The notes: a model not told the origin generated them from the sequence alone. A DNA stretch of 26,781 bases from an uncultured Ruminococcus sp. (GCA_900539835.1 UQDR01000025.1:1-26781), one strand, 5' to 3'; counted from the stretch's first letter, positions 14,473 through 23,245 are shown. Numbers and translations are program-made.

Positions 14473-15756
14473 TTGAACTATCCAAAGGTTGTTTATGATA
14501 ATAAGCGTACAGGCGAAAGCTATGTAAAAATAACACATCCTTCCGGCCTTGATGTCTTGATTTGGAAAATGGAAGGTTTTTCAACGGTTGAAGCACTATT
14601 TGCCACAAAGTATGGATCGGTAAATACAAGATTTAAAACGAGTGACAGTGACAGCTATATCGAGGTTCCTGAGGGTATTGCACATTTTTTAGAGCATAAG
14701 CTGTTTGAAAACGAAGATTGTGATGTCTTTGACTTATATGCAGAAACCGGAGCGAGTGCTAATGCTTATACCTCATTTGAGCAGACTGCGTATACATTCA
14801 GTACTTCAGGTGACTATAAAAAGCCGTTGGAAATATTGCTGAGTTTCGTACAAAAGCCTTATTTTACACAAGAAACAGTTGATAAAGAACAGGGAATCAT
14901 TGCACAGGAAATTAAAATGTGTGACGATTCACCTGACAGAAAGTGCTTTTTTAATTTGCTTAAAGCGATGTATGAAAAGCATCCGGTCAGAATAGATATT
15001 GCCGGAACAGTTGAATCAATATCTCATATAAATTCAAAACTTCTGTATGATTGTTATAACACCTTTTATAATCTGCATAATATGTGTCTTTCAATTGCCG
15101 GTAATGTAGATGAAGAAGAGATTATAAAAATTTGTGATGAGTTTTTGATTCCGGTAGAAAATAAAAATCTTCAGTCTCAGTTTGAAGATGAGCCATTTGA
15201 AATAAATCAAAAAGAAATCTTAGAAAACTTTAAGGTGGGGATTCCGCTTTTTAACATCGGCTTTAAAGCTCCCGGTTTTAAGGGCAGAGAATTAGTTAAA
15301 AAGGAACTTGCCGCCAGCATTATAATGCCTATGATTTTTGGTTCTGTTTCACCTCTTTATAAAGAATTGTTTGATGAAGGATTAATCAATTCTCAGTTTT
15401 CATATGAAATTTTTGACGGAGAGGGATTTTTTTCATGTATCTGCGGCGGTGAATCTAATGATCCCCATAAGGTTTTAAAAAAATGTATTAAAGCTGTTGA
15501 GAATGCTAAGAAAAACGGACTTGATAAAAAACAGTTTGAAATGTTTAAGAAATCAAAATACGGCAGTATAATCAGAGGCTTCAACAATGTTGAAAACTGT
15601 GCATCATTAATGATGTCATCTCATTTCGCAGGGGTAGATTCGTTTACGTTAGTTGAAGAGCTTGCGAATCTTACTGTAGAAGACTGTAATGATGCAATGA
15701 ATATCATTTTTAACACCAGTAATGTTTCAATTTCAATAATTGACAATAAATCATAA
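14473..15756 (+). CDS. ymfH: M16-family zinc peptidase, catalytic subunit (YmfH-like)
   Basis: 427 residues. Translation starts at TTG: GGAGGTG (14460-14466), which overlaps the end of the previous gene, is 6 nt away. The ATG at 14469 is out of frame. The zinc motif IAHFLEHKLFE (HxxEH, near residue 68) is intact, with a downstream NAYTSFEQTAYTF segment and a conserved acidic EQGIIAQEIKMCDD about 75 residues later that supplies the third ligand. The C-terminal half carries FGSVSPLYKELFDEGLINSQFSYE. With the preceding inactive paralog it should form a heterodimeric clamp that degrades short peptides in the cytoplasm. The substrate is unknown. Confidence 0.92.
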   Translation: MNYPKVVYDNKRTGESYVKITHPSGLDVLIWKMEGFSTVEALFATKYGSVNTRFKTSDSDSYIEVPEGIAHFLEHKLFENEDCDVFDLYAETGASANAYTSFEQTAYTFSTSGDYKKPLEILLSFVQKPYFTQETVDKEQGIIAQEIKMCDDSPDRKCFFNLLKAMYEKHPVRIDIAGTVESISHINSKLLYDCYNTFYNLHNMCLSIAGNVDEEEIIKICDEFLIPVENKNLQSQFEDEPFEINQKEILENFKVGIPLFNIGFKAPGFKGRELVKKELAASIIMPMIFGSVSPLYKELFDEGLINSQFSYEIFDGEGFFSCICGGESNDPHKVLKKCIKAVENAKKNGLDKKQFEMFKKSKYGSIIRGFNNVENCASLMMSSHFAGVDSFTLVEELANLTVEDCNDAMNIIFNTSNVSISIIDNKS

Positions 15757-15771
15757 GAAAAGAGGACGATT

Positions 15772-17004
15772 ATGACACAATTATTTACACAGCTTGTTTC
15801 AGACGTTAGTGAGGGAGTAAGAGATACTATAATTGCAAATCCCGATAAAGTCTATTTTCCCAATTTCGGAAGCGGAGATAACATTCTCAAAAATGGATTT
15901 TCCCTTGACAGAGTATTGTTTAAAATTCCCGGTACAGATTTCAGCATATATTGGTATGGTTTTCTCATTGCATTAGGTATCTTAATTGCAATGATATATG
16001 GATTCAAAAAAATGAAATCCTTCGGAATTGATCCTGACAGAGCCACTGATGCAGTTATCGGCGGTCTTGTAGGTGCAGTTATTGGAGCAAGGATTTATTA
16101 TATTCTGTTTAATTCGGAAATATCAATGTCAGATTTCTTTGATTTCAGAAATGGTGGGCTAGCTATCTACGGCGGAATAATCGGTGCACTGCTTGTGGGA
16201 GGCATAGTTGCTAAATTAAGAAATCTGAAGCTTACGGCACTGCTTGATGTGGTGGCACCATGCTTTCTTATTGGTCAAGCCATAGGGCGCTGGGGAAACT
16301 TTTTTAATCAGGAAGCGTTCGGTACAAATACTGACCTTCCTTGGGGCATGATGAGCTTTAAAACTATGAATTTTATTGCAGAAAATGATAATCTCGGCGG
16401 AACAATGTCAGTATATGCCCCGGTTCATCCATGTTTTCTTTATGAATCACTTTGGTGCATTCTTGGTTTTGTTCTTATTCATCTTTACATGAAACACCGT
16501 AAATTTGACGGAGAGTTATTCCTTATGTATATCGGATGGTATGGATTAGGCAGATTCTTTATTGAGTCAATTCGCACAGATTCCCTATATCTTGCAAATA
16601 TAAAAGTATCACAGCTTTTGGCTGCTGTTTGCTTTATTGCATCAATTATTCTTATAATAGTTTTCAGAGGAATTTTCCGCAGAAGAGGAGATTATAAATT
16701 CTTTTATGAAACTGAAACATCAAAGATTCAGCTTTCTAAATCAAATATGTATTCTTTAATTCAAAAGGATAAAAAGGATTTAAAGAAGAAAATTAAAGAT
16801 GCTAAAGCCAAAGGCGAAAGCTTTGCTGAGTTTGAAAAAGAATATAAAGAGAAATACGGTAGAAATGCTGTAAAAGAGGAATTGACTGTAGATCCTGAAG
16901 AAAACAGTGATACTAAAACCGATGGATATAAGTCTATTTTAGATGACGAAAATTCTGAAACGGAAAAGGTTGAATCGACAGAGGAGGAAAACAGTGATGA
17001 GTAA
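15772..17004 (+). CDS. lgt: Prolipoprotein diacylglyceryl transferase with long charged C-terminal extension
   Basis: Transfers diacylglycerol from phosphatidylglycerol to the lipobox cysteine of preprolipoproteins in the cytoplasmic membrane. 410 residues against about 260-300 in the family. The core, about residues 45-300, has seven or so membrane segments and the signatures DFSIYWYGFLIALGI, NGGLAIYGGIIGALL, GQAIGRWGNFFNQEAFG (with the conserved Arg and Asn) and HPCFLYESLWCILGF. After the last membrane helix comes a cytoplasmic tail of about 100 residues. Its first half is Lys-rich and probably helical (KDKKDLKKKIKDAKAKGESF); its second half is Glu/Asp/Ser-rich. Four lipoprotein genes in this window would be substrates. 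RBS AGAGGACG; it overlaps folD by 8 nt. Confidence 0.95.
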   Translation: MTQLFTQLVSDVSEGVRDTIIANPDKVYFPNFGSGDNILKNGFSLDRVLFKIPGTDFSIYWYGFLIALGILIAMIYGFKKMKSFGIDPDRATDAVIGGLVGAVIGARIYYILFNSEISMSDFFDFRNGGLAIYGGIIGALLVGGIVAKLRNLKLTALLDVVAPCFLIGQAIGRWGNFFNQEAFGTNTDLPWGMMSFKTMNFIAENDNLGGTMSVYAPVHPCFLYESLWCILGFVLIHLYMKHRKFDGELFLMYIGWYGLGRFFIESIRTDSLYLANIKVSQLLAAVCFIASIILIIVFRGIFRRRGDYKFFYETETSKIQLSKSNMYSLIQKDKKDLKKKIKDAKAKGESFAEFEKEYKEKYGRNAVKEELTVDPEENSDTKTDGYKSILDDENSETEKVESTEEENSDE

Positions 17005-17851
17005 TATTATCGACGGAAAAGCAGTTTCTGCACAGGTTAAGGAACGAATCAGACTTGAAACAGAGCTGCTTAAGAAAAATGGTGTGGAAGTTGGACTTGC
17101 AGTAGTAATTGTTGGCGATGACCCTGCTTCTAAGGTATATGTAAGAAATAAGAAAAAAGCTTGTGAAACCGTTGGATTTAATTCTTATGAGTATGCATTA
17201 CCGGCAGAAACCACAGAGGAAGAATTGCTGTCTCTTGTAGAACAGCTTAATAATGACGATAAAGTGAACGGAATACTTGTTCAGCTTCCGTTGCCGTCAC
17301 ATTTGGATGATAAGGTAATAATAAATAATATTCTTCCTGAAAAAGACGTTGACGCTTTTCATCCTGTAAACGTGGGTAAAATTATGATAGGTGATTATAA
17401 TTTCCTGCCTTGTACTCCCGCAGGAGTCATGGAGCTTATAGCTTCAACAGGTACTGATGTTGCAGGTAAGGAGTGCGTTGTTATCGGAAGAAGCAATATC
17501 GTCGGAAAGCCTCAGGCAATGCTTTTGCTTCATAAAAACGGCACGGTAACAATTTGCCATTCAAAAACTAAAAACTTGAAAGAAGTATGCTCAAAATCTG
17601 ATATTCTTGTTGCGGCAGTTGGACGTGCAAAAATGATTACTTCTGATTATATAAAAGAGGGTGCAGTAGTTATTGACGTTGGCATGAACCGAGATGAAAA
17701 CGGAAAGCTTTGCGGAGATGTGGATTTTGAGGACTGTAAGGAAAAGGCGGGATATATTACCCCTGTACCTGGCGGAGTTGGTCCAATGACTATAGCAATG
17801 CTAATGCAGAATACATTAACTGCTGCAAAAGCACAGAATGATTTACTTTAA
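16997..17851 (+). CDS. folD: Bifunctional methylenetetrahydrofolate dehydrogenase/cyclohydrolase
   Basis: Converts 5,10-methylene-THF to 10-formyl-THF through methenyl-THF with NADP, feeding purine and formyl-Met synthesis. 284 residues, the normal length. The ATG at 16997 follows GGAGG by about 9 nt and overlaps the lgt stop by 8 nt; an earlier in-frame ATG at 16943 lies inside lgt and is not preferred. Family motifs: YVRNKKKACETVGF with the catalytic Lys, VQLPLPSHLD, PEKDVDAFHPVNVG, PCTPAGVMELI, the nucleotide loop VVIGRSNIVGKPQAMLL, and TPVPGGVGPMTIAML near the end. Probably translated by coupling to lgt. Confidence 0.97.
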   Translation: MSNIIDGKAVSAQVKERIRLETELLKKNGVEVGLAVVIVGDDPASKVYVRNKKKACETVGFNSYEYALPAETTEEELLSLVEQLNNDDKVNGILVQLPLPSHLDDKVIINNILPEKDVDAFHPVNVGKIMIGDYNFLPCTPAGVMELIASTGTDVAGKECVVIGRSNIVGKPQAMLLLHKNGTVTICHSKTKNLKEVCSKSDILVAAVGRAKMITSDYIKEGAVVIDVGMNRDENGKLCGDVDFEDCKEKAGYITPVPGGVGPMTIAMLMQNTLTAAKAQNDLL

Positions 17852-17883
17852 TATTGATAAATGTAAAATTTATATGAATAGTA

Positions 17884-17912
17884 TTTACAAAGGATTGGAA
17901 ATATAGTATAAT
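17884..17912 (+). promoter_or_regulatory. Promoter of rpsO
   Basis: TTTACA (17884-17889), 17-nt spacer, TATAAT (17907-17912). The expected start near 17919 gives a leader of about 109 nt. Confidence 0.82.
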
Positions 17913-17918
17913 ATCTAA

Positions 17919-18014
17919 TGTTGTTTAAACAATCCATGCAACAGAATGCGGGTTAAGCCCTATAAATGGGAAGGTTACCTGCCGTATTCTTTTACATCGG
18001 AAATTTTATTTGAA
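17919..18014 (+). promoter_or_regulatory. Structured rpsO leader, possible S15 autoregulation site
   Basis: TGTTG (17919-17923) can pair with CAACA (17939-17943). Next, GAATGCGG (17945-17952) pairs with CCGTATTC (17983-17990) with one mismatch, enclosing smaller pairings around GCCC/GGG. S15 binds its own mRNA leader through three-way junctions or pseudoknots in several bacteria; that this is such a site is inference. A T-poor tail (TTTTAC) makes a plain terminator unlikely. Confidence 0.5.
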
Positions 18015-18027
18015 AGAGGTACAAAAA

Positions 18028-18294
18028 ATGCTTAGAAAAGACGAAAAAGCTGCAGTAATTGAAGCTAACAAGACTCATGAGAATGACACAGGATCTCCTG
18101 AAGTACAGATTGCTATTCTTACAAAGAGAATCAACGATCTTACTGAACATCTTAAAGTTCATAAAAAAGACCACCATTCAAGAAGAGGTCTTTTGAAAAT
18201 GGTTGGTAAGAGAAGAAATCTCCTCAACTATTTAAAGAGCAAGGATATCGAAAGATACAGAACTTTGATTGAGAAGCTTGGTATTCGTAAATAA
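18028..18294 (+). CDS. rpsO: 30S ribosomal protein S15
   Basis: 88 residues, the standard length. It binds 16S rRNA at the central domain early in small-subunit assembly. The ATG at 18028 is preceded by AAGAGGT at proper distance; a TTG 18 nt upstream in frame is rejected. Conserved features are NDTGSPEVQIAILTKRINDL near residues 23-42, HKKDHHSRRGLL and the C-terminal YRTLIEKLGIRK. The gene is followed by pnp on the same strand, the same order as in many bacteria, with two hairpins between them. Confidence 0.98.
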   Translation: MLRKDEKAAVIEANKTHENDTGSPEVQIAILTKRINDLTEHLKVHKKDHHSRRGLLKMVGKRRNLLNYLKSKDIERYRTLIEKLGIRK

Positions 18295-18309
18295 TTCGGA
18301 TTTTACATC

Positions 18310-18345
18310 AAGGCAGAGGCATTTATGTCACTGCCTTTTGGTGTT
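18310..18345 (+). terminator. Probable terminator or attenuator after rpsO
   Basis: AAGGCAG (18310-18316) pairs with CTGCCTT (18331-18337), 14-nt loop, followed by TTGGTGTTT. The T tract is broken, so partial read-through into pnp is likely. A second perfect 8-bp hairpin, CAGCGATA/TATCGCTG (18351-18374), follows without a T tract. Confidence 0.6.
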
Positions 18346-18389
18346 TAATTCAGCGATATTTTTTATTATCGCTGGTTATAAATTGTGTT

Positions 18390-18466
18390 TTGGCGATGGT
18401 ATTTTAGCATTAAACAGAAAGCATGAAGAGTCGTGTTTCCTGTTTATTGCTAATACACTTTGCCAA
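18390..18466 (+). promoter_or_regulatory. Long imperfect hairpin in the pnp leader
   Basis: Nested pairings form one extended stem: TTGGC (18390) with GCCAA (to 18466), GTATT-AGCA with TGCTAATAC (18446-18455 region) and AAACAG (18412) with CTGTTT (18440). It ends 14 nt before the ribosome site of pnp. In Escherichia coli a long pnp leader stem is cut by RNase III and mediates PNPase autocontrol; similarity here is in architecture only. Confidence 0.5.
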
Positions 18467-18495
18467 TTCATAAAATAAAATTGGAGGAAGTATTT

Positions 18496-20610
18496 ATGTT
18501 TGAAAATTACAGAAAGTTTGAAACAACATATGCAGGCCGTCCATTGGTTGTGGAAACAGGAAAGACATGTCAGCTTTCTAACGGCTCTTGTTGGGTAAGA
18601 TATGGTGAAACAGTAGTAATGGCTAACGTTACAGCTTCTGCTAAGCCAAGAGATGGAATCGACTTTTTCCCACTCTCAGTTGATTATGAGGAAAGATTGT
18701 ATTCAGTAGGTAAAATTCCCGGTTCTTTTATGAAGAGAGAGGGAAAGCCTTCTGAAAAGGCAATTCTCACATCTCGTATGGTTGACCGTCCAATCAGACC
18801 TCTGTTCCCTAAGGATATGAGAAATGATGTTTCTGTTGTTATGACAGTTTTGGCTGTTGATCCTGATTGCTCACCTGAAATCACAGGCATGATTGCGACA
18901 TCAATAGCTATTTCAATTTCAGATATTCCTTGGAATGGTCCTATTGCAGGAATAAGCGTTGGTCTGGTTGATGATGAAATCGTTCTTAACCCAACTCTTG
19001 AACAAAGACAGAACAATCATCTAAATCTGACAGTAGCAGGTTCTATGGAAAAAATCGTAATGATTGAAGCAGGTGCTGATGAAGTTCCTGATGACGTAAT
19101 GCTTGATGCAATACTCAAAGGTCATGAAGAAATAAAGAAAATGGTTGCTTTCATTGATGAAATCAAAGCTGAAATCGGTAAGCCTAAGTTTGAATTCCAG
19201 TCAATGGAGCTTGACCACGATTTGTTTGATGAGATCGAAGCGCTTGTCGGCGAAAAGGTTAAGGTTGCTTTGGATACTGATGATAAAACAATTCGTGATG
19301 CAAGACTTCAGCCGATCATTGATGAGATTCATGAAAAATATGATGAGCAGTATCCTGAACAGGGTGCAATGCTTGACGAGTGCCTTTATAAGCTTCAGAA
19401 GAAGATCGTTAGAAACTGGCTTTATGAAGGTAAGCGTGTAGATGGACGTGCAATAGATGAAATCCGTCCGTTAGCTTCAGAAGTTAGCCTTGTACCAAGA
19501 GTTCATGGTTCAGGTCTTTTCACAAGAGGTCAGACTCAGGTTCTTACAATTTGTACACTTGGTCCTGTAAGCGATGCTCAGAAGCTTGACGGACTTGATG
19601 AAGAAGAATCAAAGAGATATATCCACCATTATAACTTCCCATCATATTCTGTAGGTGAAACAAGACCTTCAAGAGGACCGGGAAGACGTGAGATTGGTCA
19701 CGGTGCTTTGGCAGAAAAGGCTCTTGTACCTGTAATCCCAAGCGTTGAAGAGTTCCCATATGCTATCCGTATGGTTTCAGAAGTTCTTTCTTCAAACGGC
19801 TCAACATCACAGGGCTCAATCTGCGGTTCAACACTTGCACTTATGGACGCAGGCGTTCCGATTAAAGCTCCTGTTGCCGGAATCTCATGCGGTCTTATCA
19901 CTAAGGAAAACGGCGAATGGATGACTATGGTTGATATCCAGGGTCTTGAGGATTTCTTCGGCGATATGGACTTTAAGGTAGGCGGTACTCATAAGGGTAT
20001 CACTGCTATTCAAGTAGATATTAAGGTTGATGGTCTTACACCTGAAATTATCAAGGAAGCATTTGAGAAAACACATAAGGCACGTCTTTATATTCTTGAT
20101 GAAATCATGCTTAAGGCTATTCCTGAACCTCGTGACAGTGTAAATCAGTGGGCGCCTAAAATGTTTACAACTAAAGTACCTGTTGATAAAATTCGTGAAG
20201 TTATCGGTTCAGGCGGAAAGGTAATTCAGAAGATTTCAGCTGAATGCGATGTTAAAATTGATATTTCAGAAGATGGAAATGTATTTGTTTCCGGTCTTGA
20301 TAAAGCAAAAGCAGAACAAGCTGTTTCAATTATTAATACAATAGCAAACGATCCTGAGGTTGGTGCTATTTATAAGGGTAAAGTAGTTAGAATCATGAAC
20401 TTTGGTGCATTTGTAGAAATTGCTCCGGGAAAAGATGGACTTGTTCATATTTCAAAGCTTGATAAGTCAAGAGTTGAAAAGGTTGAGGACGTTGTATCCA
20501 TAGGTGATGAAATTGTAGTGAAGGTTATGGAAATTGATCAGCAGGGAAGAATTAATCTTTCAAGAAAAGATGCGCTTGCTGATATTGAAGCTAAGAAAGC
20601 TAATTCATAA
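18496..20610 (+). CDS. pnp: Polyribonucleotide nucleotidyltransferase (PNPase)
   Basis: Phosphorolytic 3'-5' exoribonuclease of mRNA turnover. 704 residues, usual length. The ATG at 18496 follows GGAGGAAG; an upstream TTG at 18460 is rejected. Domain order: first RNase PH domain (about 10-145, with FFPLSVDYEERLYSVGKIPG), all-helical linker, second RNase PH domain (about 320-540, with SVGETRPSRGPGRREIGHG and the catalytic segment DIQGLEDFFGDMDFKVGGT), KH domain (VIGSGGKVIQKI, near 575) and S1 domain (GKVVRIMNFGAFVEIAPGKDGLVHIS, near 635). The gene ends with a strong terminator. The leader is long and structured. Confidence 0.98.
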   Translation: MFENYRKFETTYAGRPLVVETGKTCQLSNGSCWVRYGETVVMANVTASAKPRDGIDFFPLSVDYEERLYSVGKIPGSFMKREGKPSEKAILTSRMVDRPIRPLFPKDMRNDVSVVMTVLAVDPDCSPEITGMIATSIAISISDIPWNGPIAGISVGLVDDEIVLNPTLEQRQNNHLNLTVAGSMEKIVMIEAGADEVPDDVMLDAILKGHEEIKKMVAFIDEIKAEIGKPKFEFQSMELDHDLFDEIEALVGEKVKVALDTDDKTIRDARLQPIIDEIHEKYDEQYPEQGAMLDECLYKLQKKIVRNWLYEGKRVDGRAIDEIRPLASEVSLVPRVHGSGLFTRGQTQVLTICTLGPVSDAQKLDGLDEEESKRYIHHYNFPSYSVGETRPSRGPGRREIGHGALAEKALVPVIPSVEEFPYAIRMVSEVLSSNGSTSQGSICGSTLALMDAGVPIKAPVAGISCGLITKENGEWMTMVDIQGLEDFFGDMDFKVGGTHKGITAIQVDIKVDGLTPEIIKEAFEKTHKARLYILDEIMLKAIPEPRDSVNQWAPKMFTTKVPVDKIREVIGSGGKVIQKISAECDVKIDISEDGNVFVSGLDKAKAEQAVSIINTIANDPEVGAIYKGKVVRIMNFGAFVEIAPGKDGLVHISKLDKSRVEKVEDVVSIGDEIVVKVMEIDQQGRINLSRKDALADIEAKKANS

Positions 20611-20643
20611 TAAATACTGACTGGTATTTAGTTATAAAAATCT

Positions 20644-20679
20644 AAGCCTGAGAACTTTTTAAGGTTCTCAGGCTTTTTT
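20644..20679 (+). terminator. Terminator after pnp
   Basis: GCCTGAGAAC (20646-20655) pairs perfectly with GTTCTCAGGC (20664-20673), followed by T6. Confidence 0.95.
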
Positions 20680-20788
20680 GTTTTATAATGATTTAGTTGG
20701 TGGTAATCTTTTTGAAAATATAAAAATAATTTATAAAATGGTTTATTTAATTAACAAGCAAATATAGTATGATAAATTATAGTTTATA

Positions 20789-21262
20789 TTACAGCTTCAA
20801 TAAATATAAAAATGAATTTCTGTCTGGATATTCGTAATGAAAAGGGAGTGACTCTTTAGCGATTTTTATAAATCCAGATCTTTCATAGAAACGATGAGAT
20901 GATTCTGCAACTGAGGGTGTATCAAGTAAAACCTGTTTATATCCGCCCTGTATCAAATACTCTATGACTGTTTGATACAATGCAAAGCCTATTTTCTTAC
21001 TACGCCAATCAATTCTGACAAAAAACTTTTTTAATACAGCATTTCCATTTCCATAGTTCATAAACGCTAATGTACCAATAACTTCACCGTTTTCAACGGC
21101 AATCCAAAAACCCCCGCCATTTTTGTTATAATAGGTCTGAACATCCAAAAGGTCAGGTTGGTCTTCTATTTGCAAATGGAGATTTGCTTCATCATTCTGA
21201 ATATGAAGAATCAAATCTATAACTTGCTGCTTATACTTTTCATGATATTTTATTATTTCCAT
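20789..21262 (-). CDS. GNAT-family N-acetyltransferase
   Basis: 157 residues, with AAGGAAG as ribosome site. The GNAT fold is recognisable: FWIAVENGEVIGTLAFMNYG (strands 2-4), LKKFFVRIDWRSKKIGFALY (motif A) and SSHRFYERSGF (motif B). Motif A normally reads R/QxxGxG/A for acetyl-CoA phosphates; here the first Gly is Lys (RSKKIGFA), so cofactor binding may be altered. The substrate cannot be told. It is expressed from a perfect-consensus promoter and is monocistronic between the converging pnp and the upstream typA. Confidence 0.88.
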   Translation of the reverse strand: MEIIKYHEKYKQQVIDLILHIQNDEANLHLQIEDQPDLLDVQTYYNKNGGGFWIAVENGEVIGTLAFMNYGNGNAVLKKFFVRIDWRSKKIGFALYQTVIEYLIQGGYKQVLLDTPSVAESSHRFYERSGFIKIAKESLPFHYEYPDRNSFLYLLKL

Positions 21263-21300
21263 ACACTAACTTCCTTAAAAATTTCTAATTTATATTTGTT

Positions 21301-21329
21301 ATTATAACAATTAGCTTTTGGAATGTCAA
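21301..21329 (-). promoter_or_regulatory. Consensus promoter of the 20789-21262 acetyltransferase
   Basis: On the minus strand TTGACA (plus 21324-21329), exactly 17 nt, then TATAAT (plus 21301-21306). It begins within a few bases of the typA terminator. Confidence 0.88.
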
Positions 21330-21331
21330 AT

Positions 21332-21364
21332 AAAAAACAGCAGAATTATTTTATATCCTGCTGT
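21332..21364 (-). terminator. Terminator after typA
   Basis: On the minus strand ACAGCAG pairs with CTGCTGT (plus 21337-21343 and 21358-21364), followed by T5-6. Confidence 0.88.
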
Positions 21365-21376
21365 TCTTAAATCTTA

Positions 21377-23197
21377 TTATTGTGCCTTTGCTCTTTCTTT
21401 TGCTCTCATCTGATTGCTTAATGTGCGTTTTCTGATACGGATGTTCTTTGGCGTAACTTCAAGAAGCTCATCATCCGCAAGAAACTCAAGAGAATCTTCA
21501 AGGCTTAAGTTCCTTGGAGTAATAAGTCTAAGTGCGTCATCACTTCCGCTTGCACGTGTATTTGTAAGATGCTTTTTCTTACATACGTTTACAACTAAAT
21601 CTTCTGCTTTGGGAGATGCTCCCACGATCATGCCTTCATAAACAGGAGTGCCTGCTGTAATGAAAAGCTCTCCTCTTTCCTGTGCATTGAAAAGACCGTA
21701 TGTTACTGCTTCGCCTGTTTCAAATGCTACAAGAGAACCGGTGTTTCTTCTTGGAATTTCGCCCTTATATGGCTGATAGCTGTGGAATACTGAGCTTAAG
21801 ATACCCTCGCCCTTTGTGTCAGTCAAAAACTCACTTCTATATCCGAACAATCCTCTTGCGGGGATAAGAAATTCAATTCTCATACGGCTTCCAACAGGAG
21901 TCATTTGAGTGAGTTCACCTTTTCTTGAACCAAGCTTTTCCATTACAGAACCTACGCAATTCTCAGGAACGTCGATAACCAGTCTTTCAATAGGCTCGTT
22001 TAATTTGCCGTCTATTTCTTTGTAAAGAACATGAGGTGTTGAAACTGAAAGCTCATAGCCCTCTCTTCGCATGTTTTCAATGAGAATTGACAGGTGCATT
22101 TCACCACGGCCTGCAACTTTAAATGAATCGGTAGAATCAGTTTCAGATACTCGCAGTGAAACGTCCTTAAGAAGTTCCTTAAAAAGTCTTTCTCTTAGTT
22201 GACGAGAGGTAACAAACTTGCCCTCTCTTCCTGCAAATGGTGAATCGTTTACAGAGAATGTCATTTCAACAGTTGGTTCAGAGATTTTTACAAAAGGCAA
22301 TGCTTCAAAAGAGCCAAAAGTACAAATTGTGTCGCCGATCGTTATGTTTTCAATACCGCTTATACAAACAATATCTCCTGCTGTTGCAATTTCACATGGA
22401 ACTCTGTTAAGTCCCTCAATCTGATACATGGAAACAATTTTACCTCTGTATTCTTTCTTTGTATTATGAAAATCTCCAACTGTTACTTCCTGATTAACTT
22501 TCATAACACCACGTTCAATGCGTCCAACAGCTATTCTGCCTACATATTCGTTATAGTCGATAGCTGAAACCAAAAACTGCATTTCGCCATCTGTATCAAC
22601 TTCAGGTGCCGGAATATAAGAAAGAATTTCATCCAACAAAGGAATCAGGTTTTCTCCTTGAGCATTTGGATTATATGAAGCTGTGCCATCTCGTCCGGAG
22701 CAATAAAGTATAGGACTGTCAAGCTGTTCATCAGTAGCATCAAGATCCATGAGAAGCTCAAGCACCTCATCGCCTACCTCGTTAAGACGAGCGTCAGGAC
22801 GGTCAATTTTGTTGATAACAACAATGATCTTGTGACCCAGCTCAAGAGCTTTCTGGAGAACAAATCTTGTCTGAGGCATTGGTCCTTCAGCAGCGTCAAC
22901 AAGTAGAATTACGCCATTTACCATTTTAAGTACACGTTCAACCTCGCCGCCAAAATCTGCGTGTCCCGGTGTGTCGATTACATTTATTTTAACATCTTTA
23001 TAATGAATAGATGTATTTTTTGCAAGAATAGTTATTCCTCTTTCACGTTCAATATCATTGCTGTCCATAACTCTTTCATCAACAGCTTGATTATCACGGA
23101 ATGTGCCGCTCTGTTTAAGCATTTCGTCAACAAGAGTTGTTTTTCCATGGTCAACGTGTGCGATAATTGCAACGTTTCTCAAATCTTCTCTTATCAT
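21377..23197 (-). CDS. typA: Translational GTPase TypA/BipA
   Basis: 606 residues, normal length. Ribosome-binding GTPase related to EF-G, involved in ribosome assembly and stress or cold adaptation. GTP motifs: AHVDHGKTT (G1, residues 12-20), RGITI (G2), DTPGH (G3), NKIDRP (G4) and the SGRDG region (G5). Domain II and the EF-G-like domains follow, with the TypA-specific C-terminal part LTNTRASGSDDALRLITPRN, which is diagnostic. GGAGGAA stands before ATG. It has its own promoter at 23246-23274 and its own terminator. Confidence 0.97.
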   Translation of the reverse strand: MIREDLRNVAIIAHVDHGKTTLVDEMLKQSGTFRDNQAVDERVMDSNDIERERGITILAKNTSIHYKDVKINVIDTPGHADFGGEVERVLKMVNGVILLVDAAEGPMPQTRFVLQKALELGHKIIVVINKIDRPDARLNEVGDEVLELLMDLDATDEQLDSPILYCSGRDGTASYNPNAQGENLIPLLDEILSYIPAPEVDTDGEMQFLVSAIDYNEYVGRIAVGRIERGVMKVNQEVTVGDFHNTKKEYRGKIVSMYQIEGLNRVPCEIATAGDIVCISGIENITIGDTICTFGSFEALPFVKISEPTVEMTFSVNDSPFAGREGKFVTSRQLRERLFKELLKDVSLRVSETDSTDSFKVAGRGEMHLSILIENMRREGYELSVSTPHVLYKEIDGKLNEPIERLVIDVPENCVGSVMEKLGSRKGELTQMTPVGSRMRIEFLIPARGLFGYRSEFLTDTKGEGILSSVFHSYQPYKGEIPRRNTGSLVAFETGEAVTYGLFNAQERGELFITAGTPVYEGMIVGASPKAEDLVVNVCKKKHLTNTRASGSDDALRLITPRNLSLEDSLEFLADDELLEVTPKNIRIRKRTLSNQMRAKERAKAQ

Positions 23198-23245
23198 TTT
23201 AATTCCTCCAATTTATTTCCTGATTCTTTATCTTTCCAAATTATT

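Noticed and set aside
16943..16996. Longer FolD start
   Set aside because: The extra 18 residues lie within lgt, are not FolD-like, and lack a ribosome site.
18460..18495. Longer PNPase start at TTG 18460
   Set aside because: It overlaps the leader hairpin and ribosome site; PNPase normally begins near MFENYRKFE.
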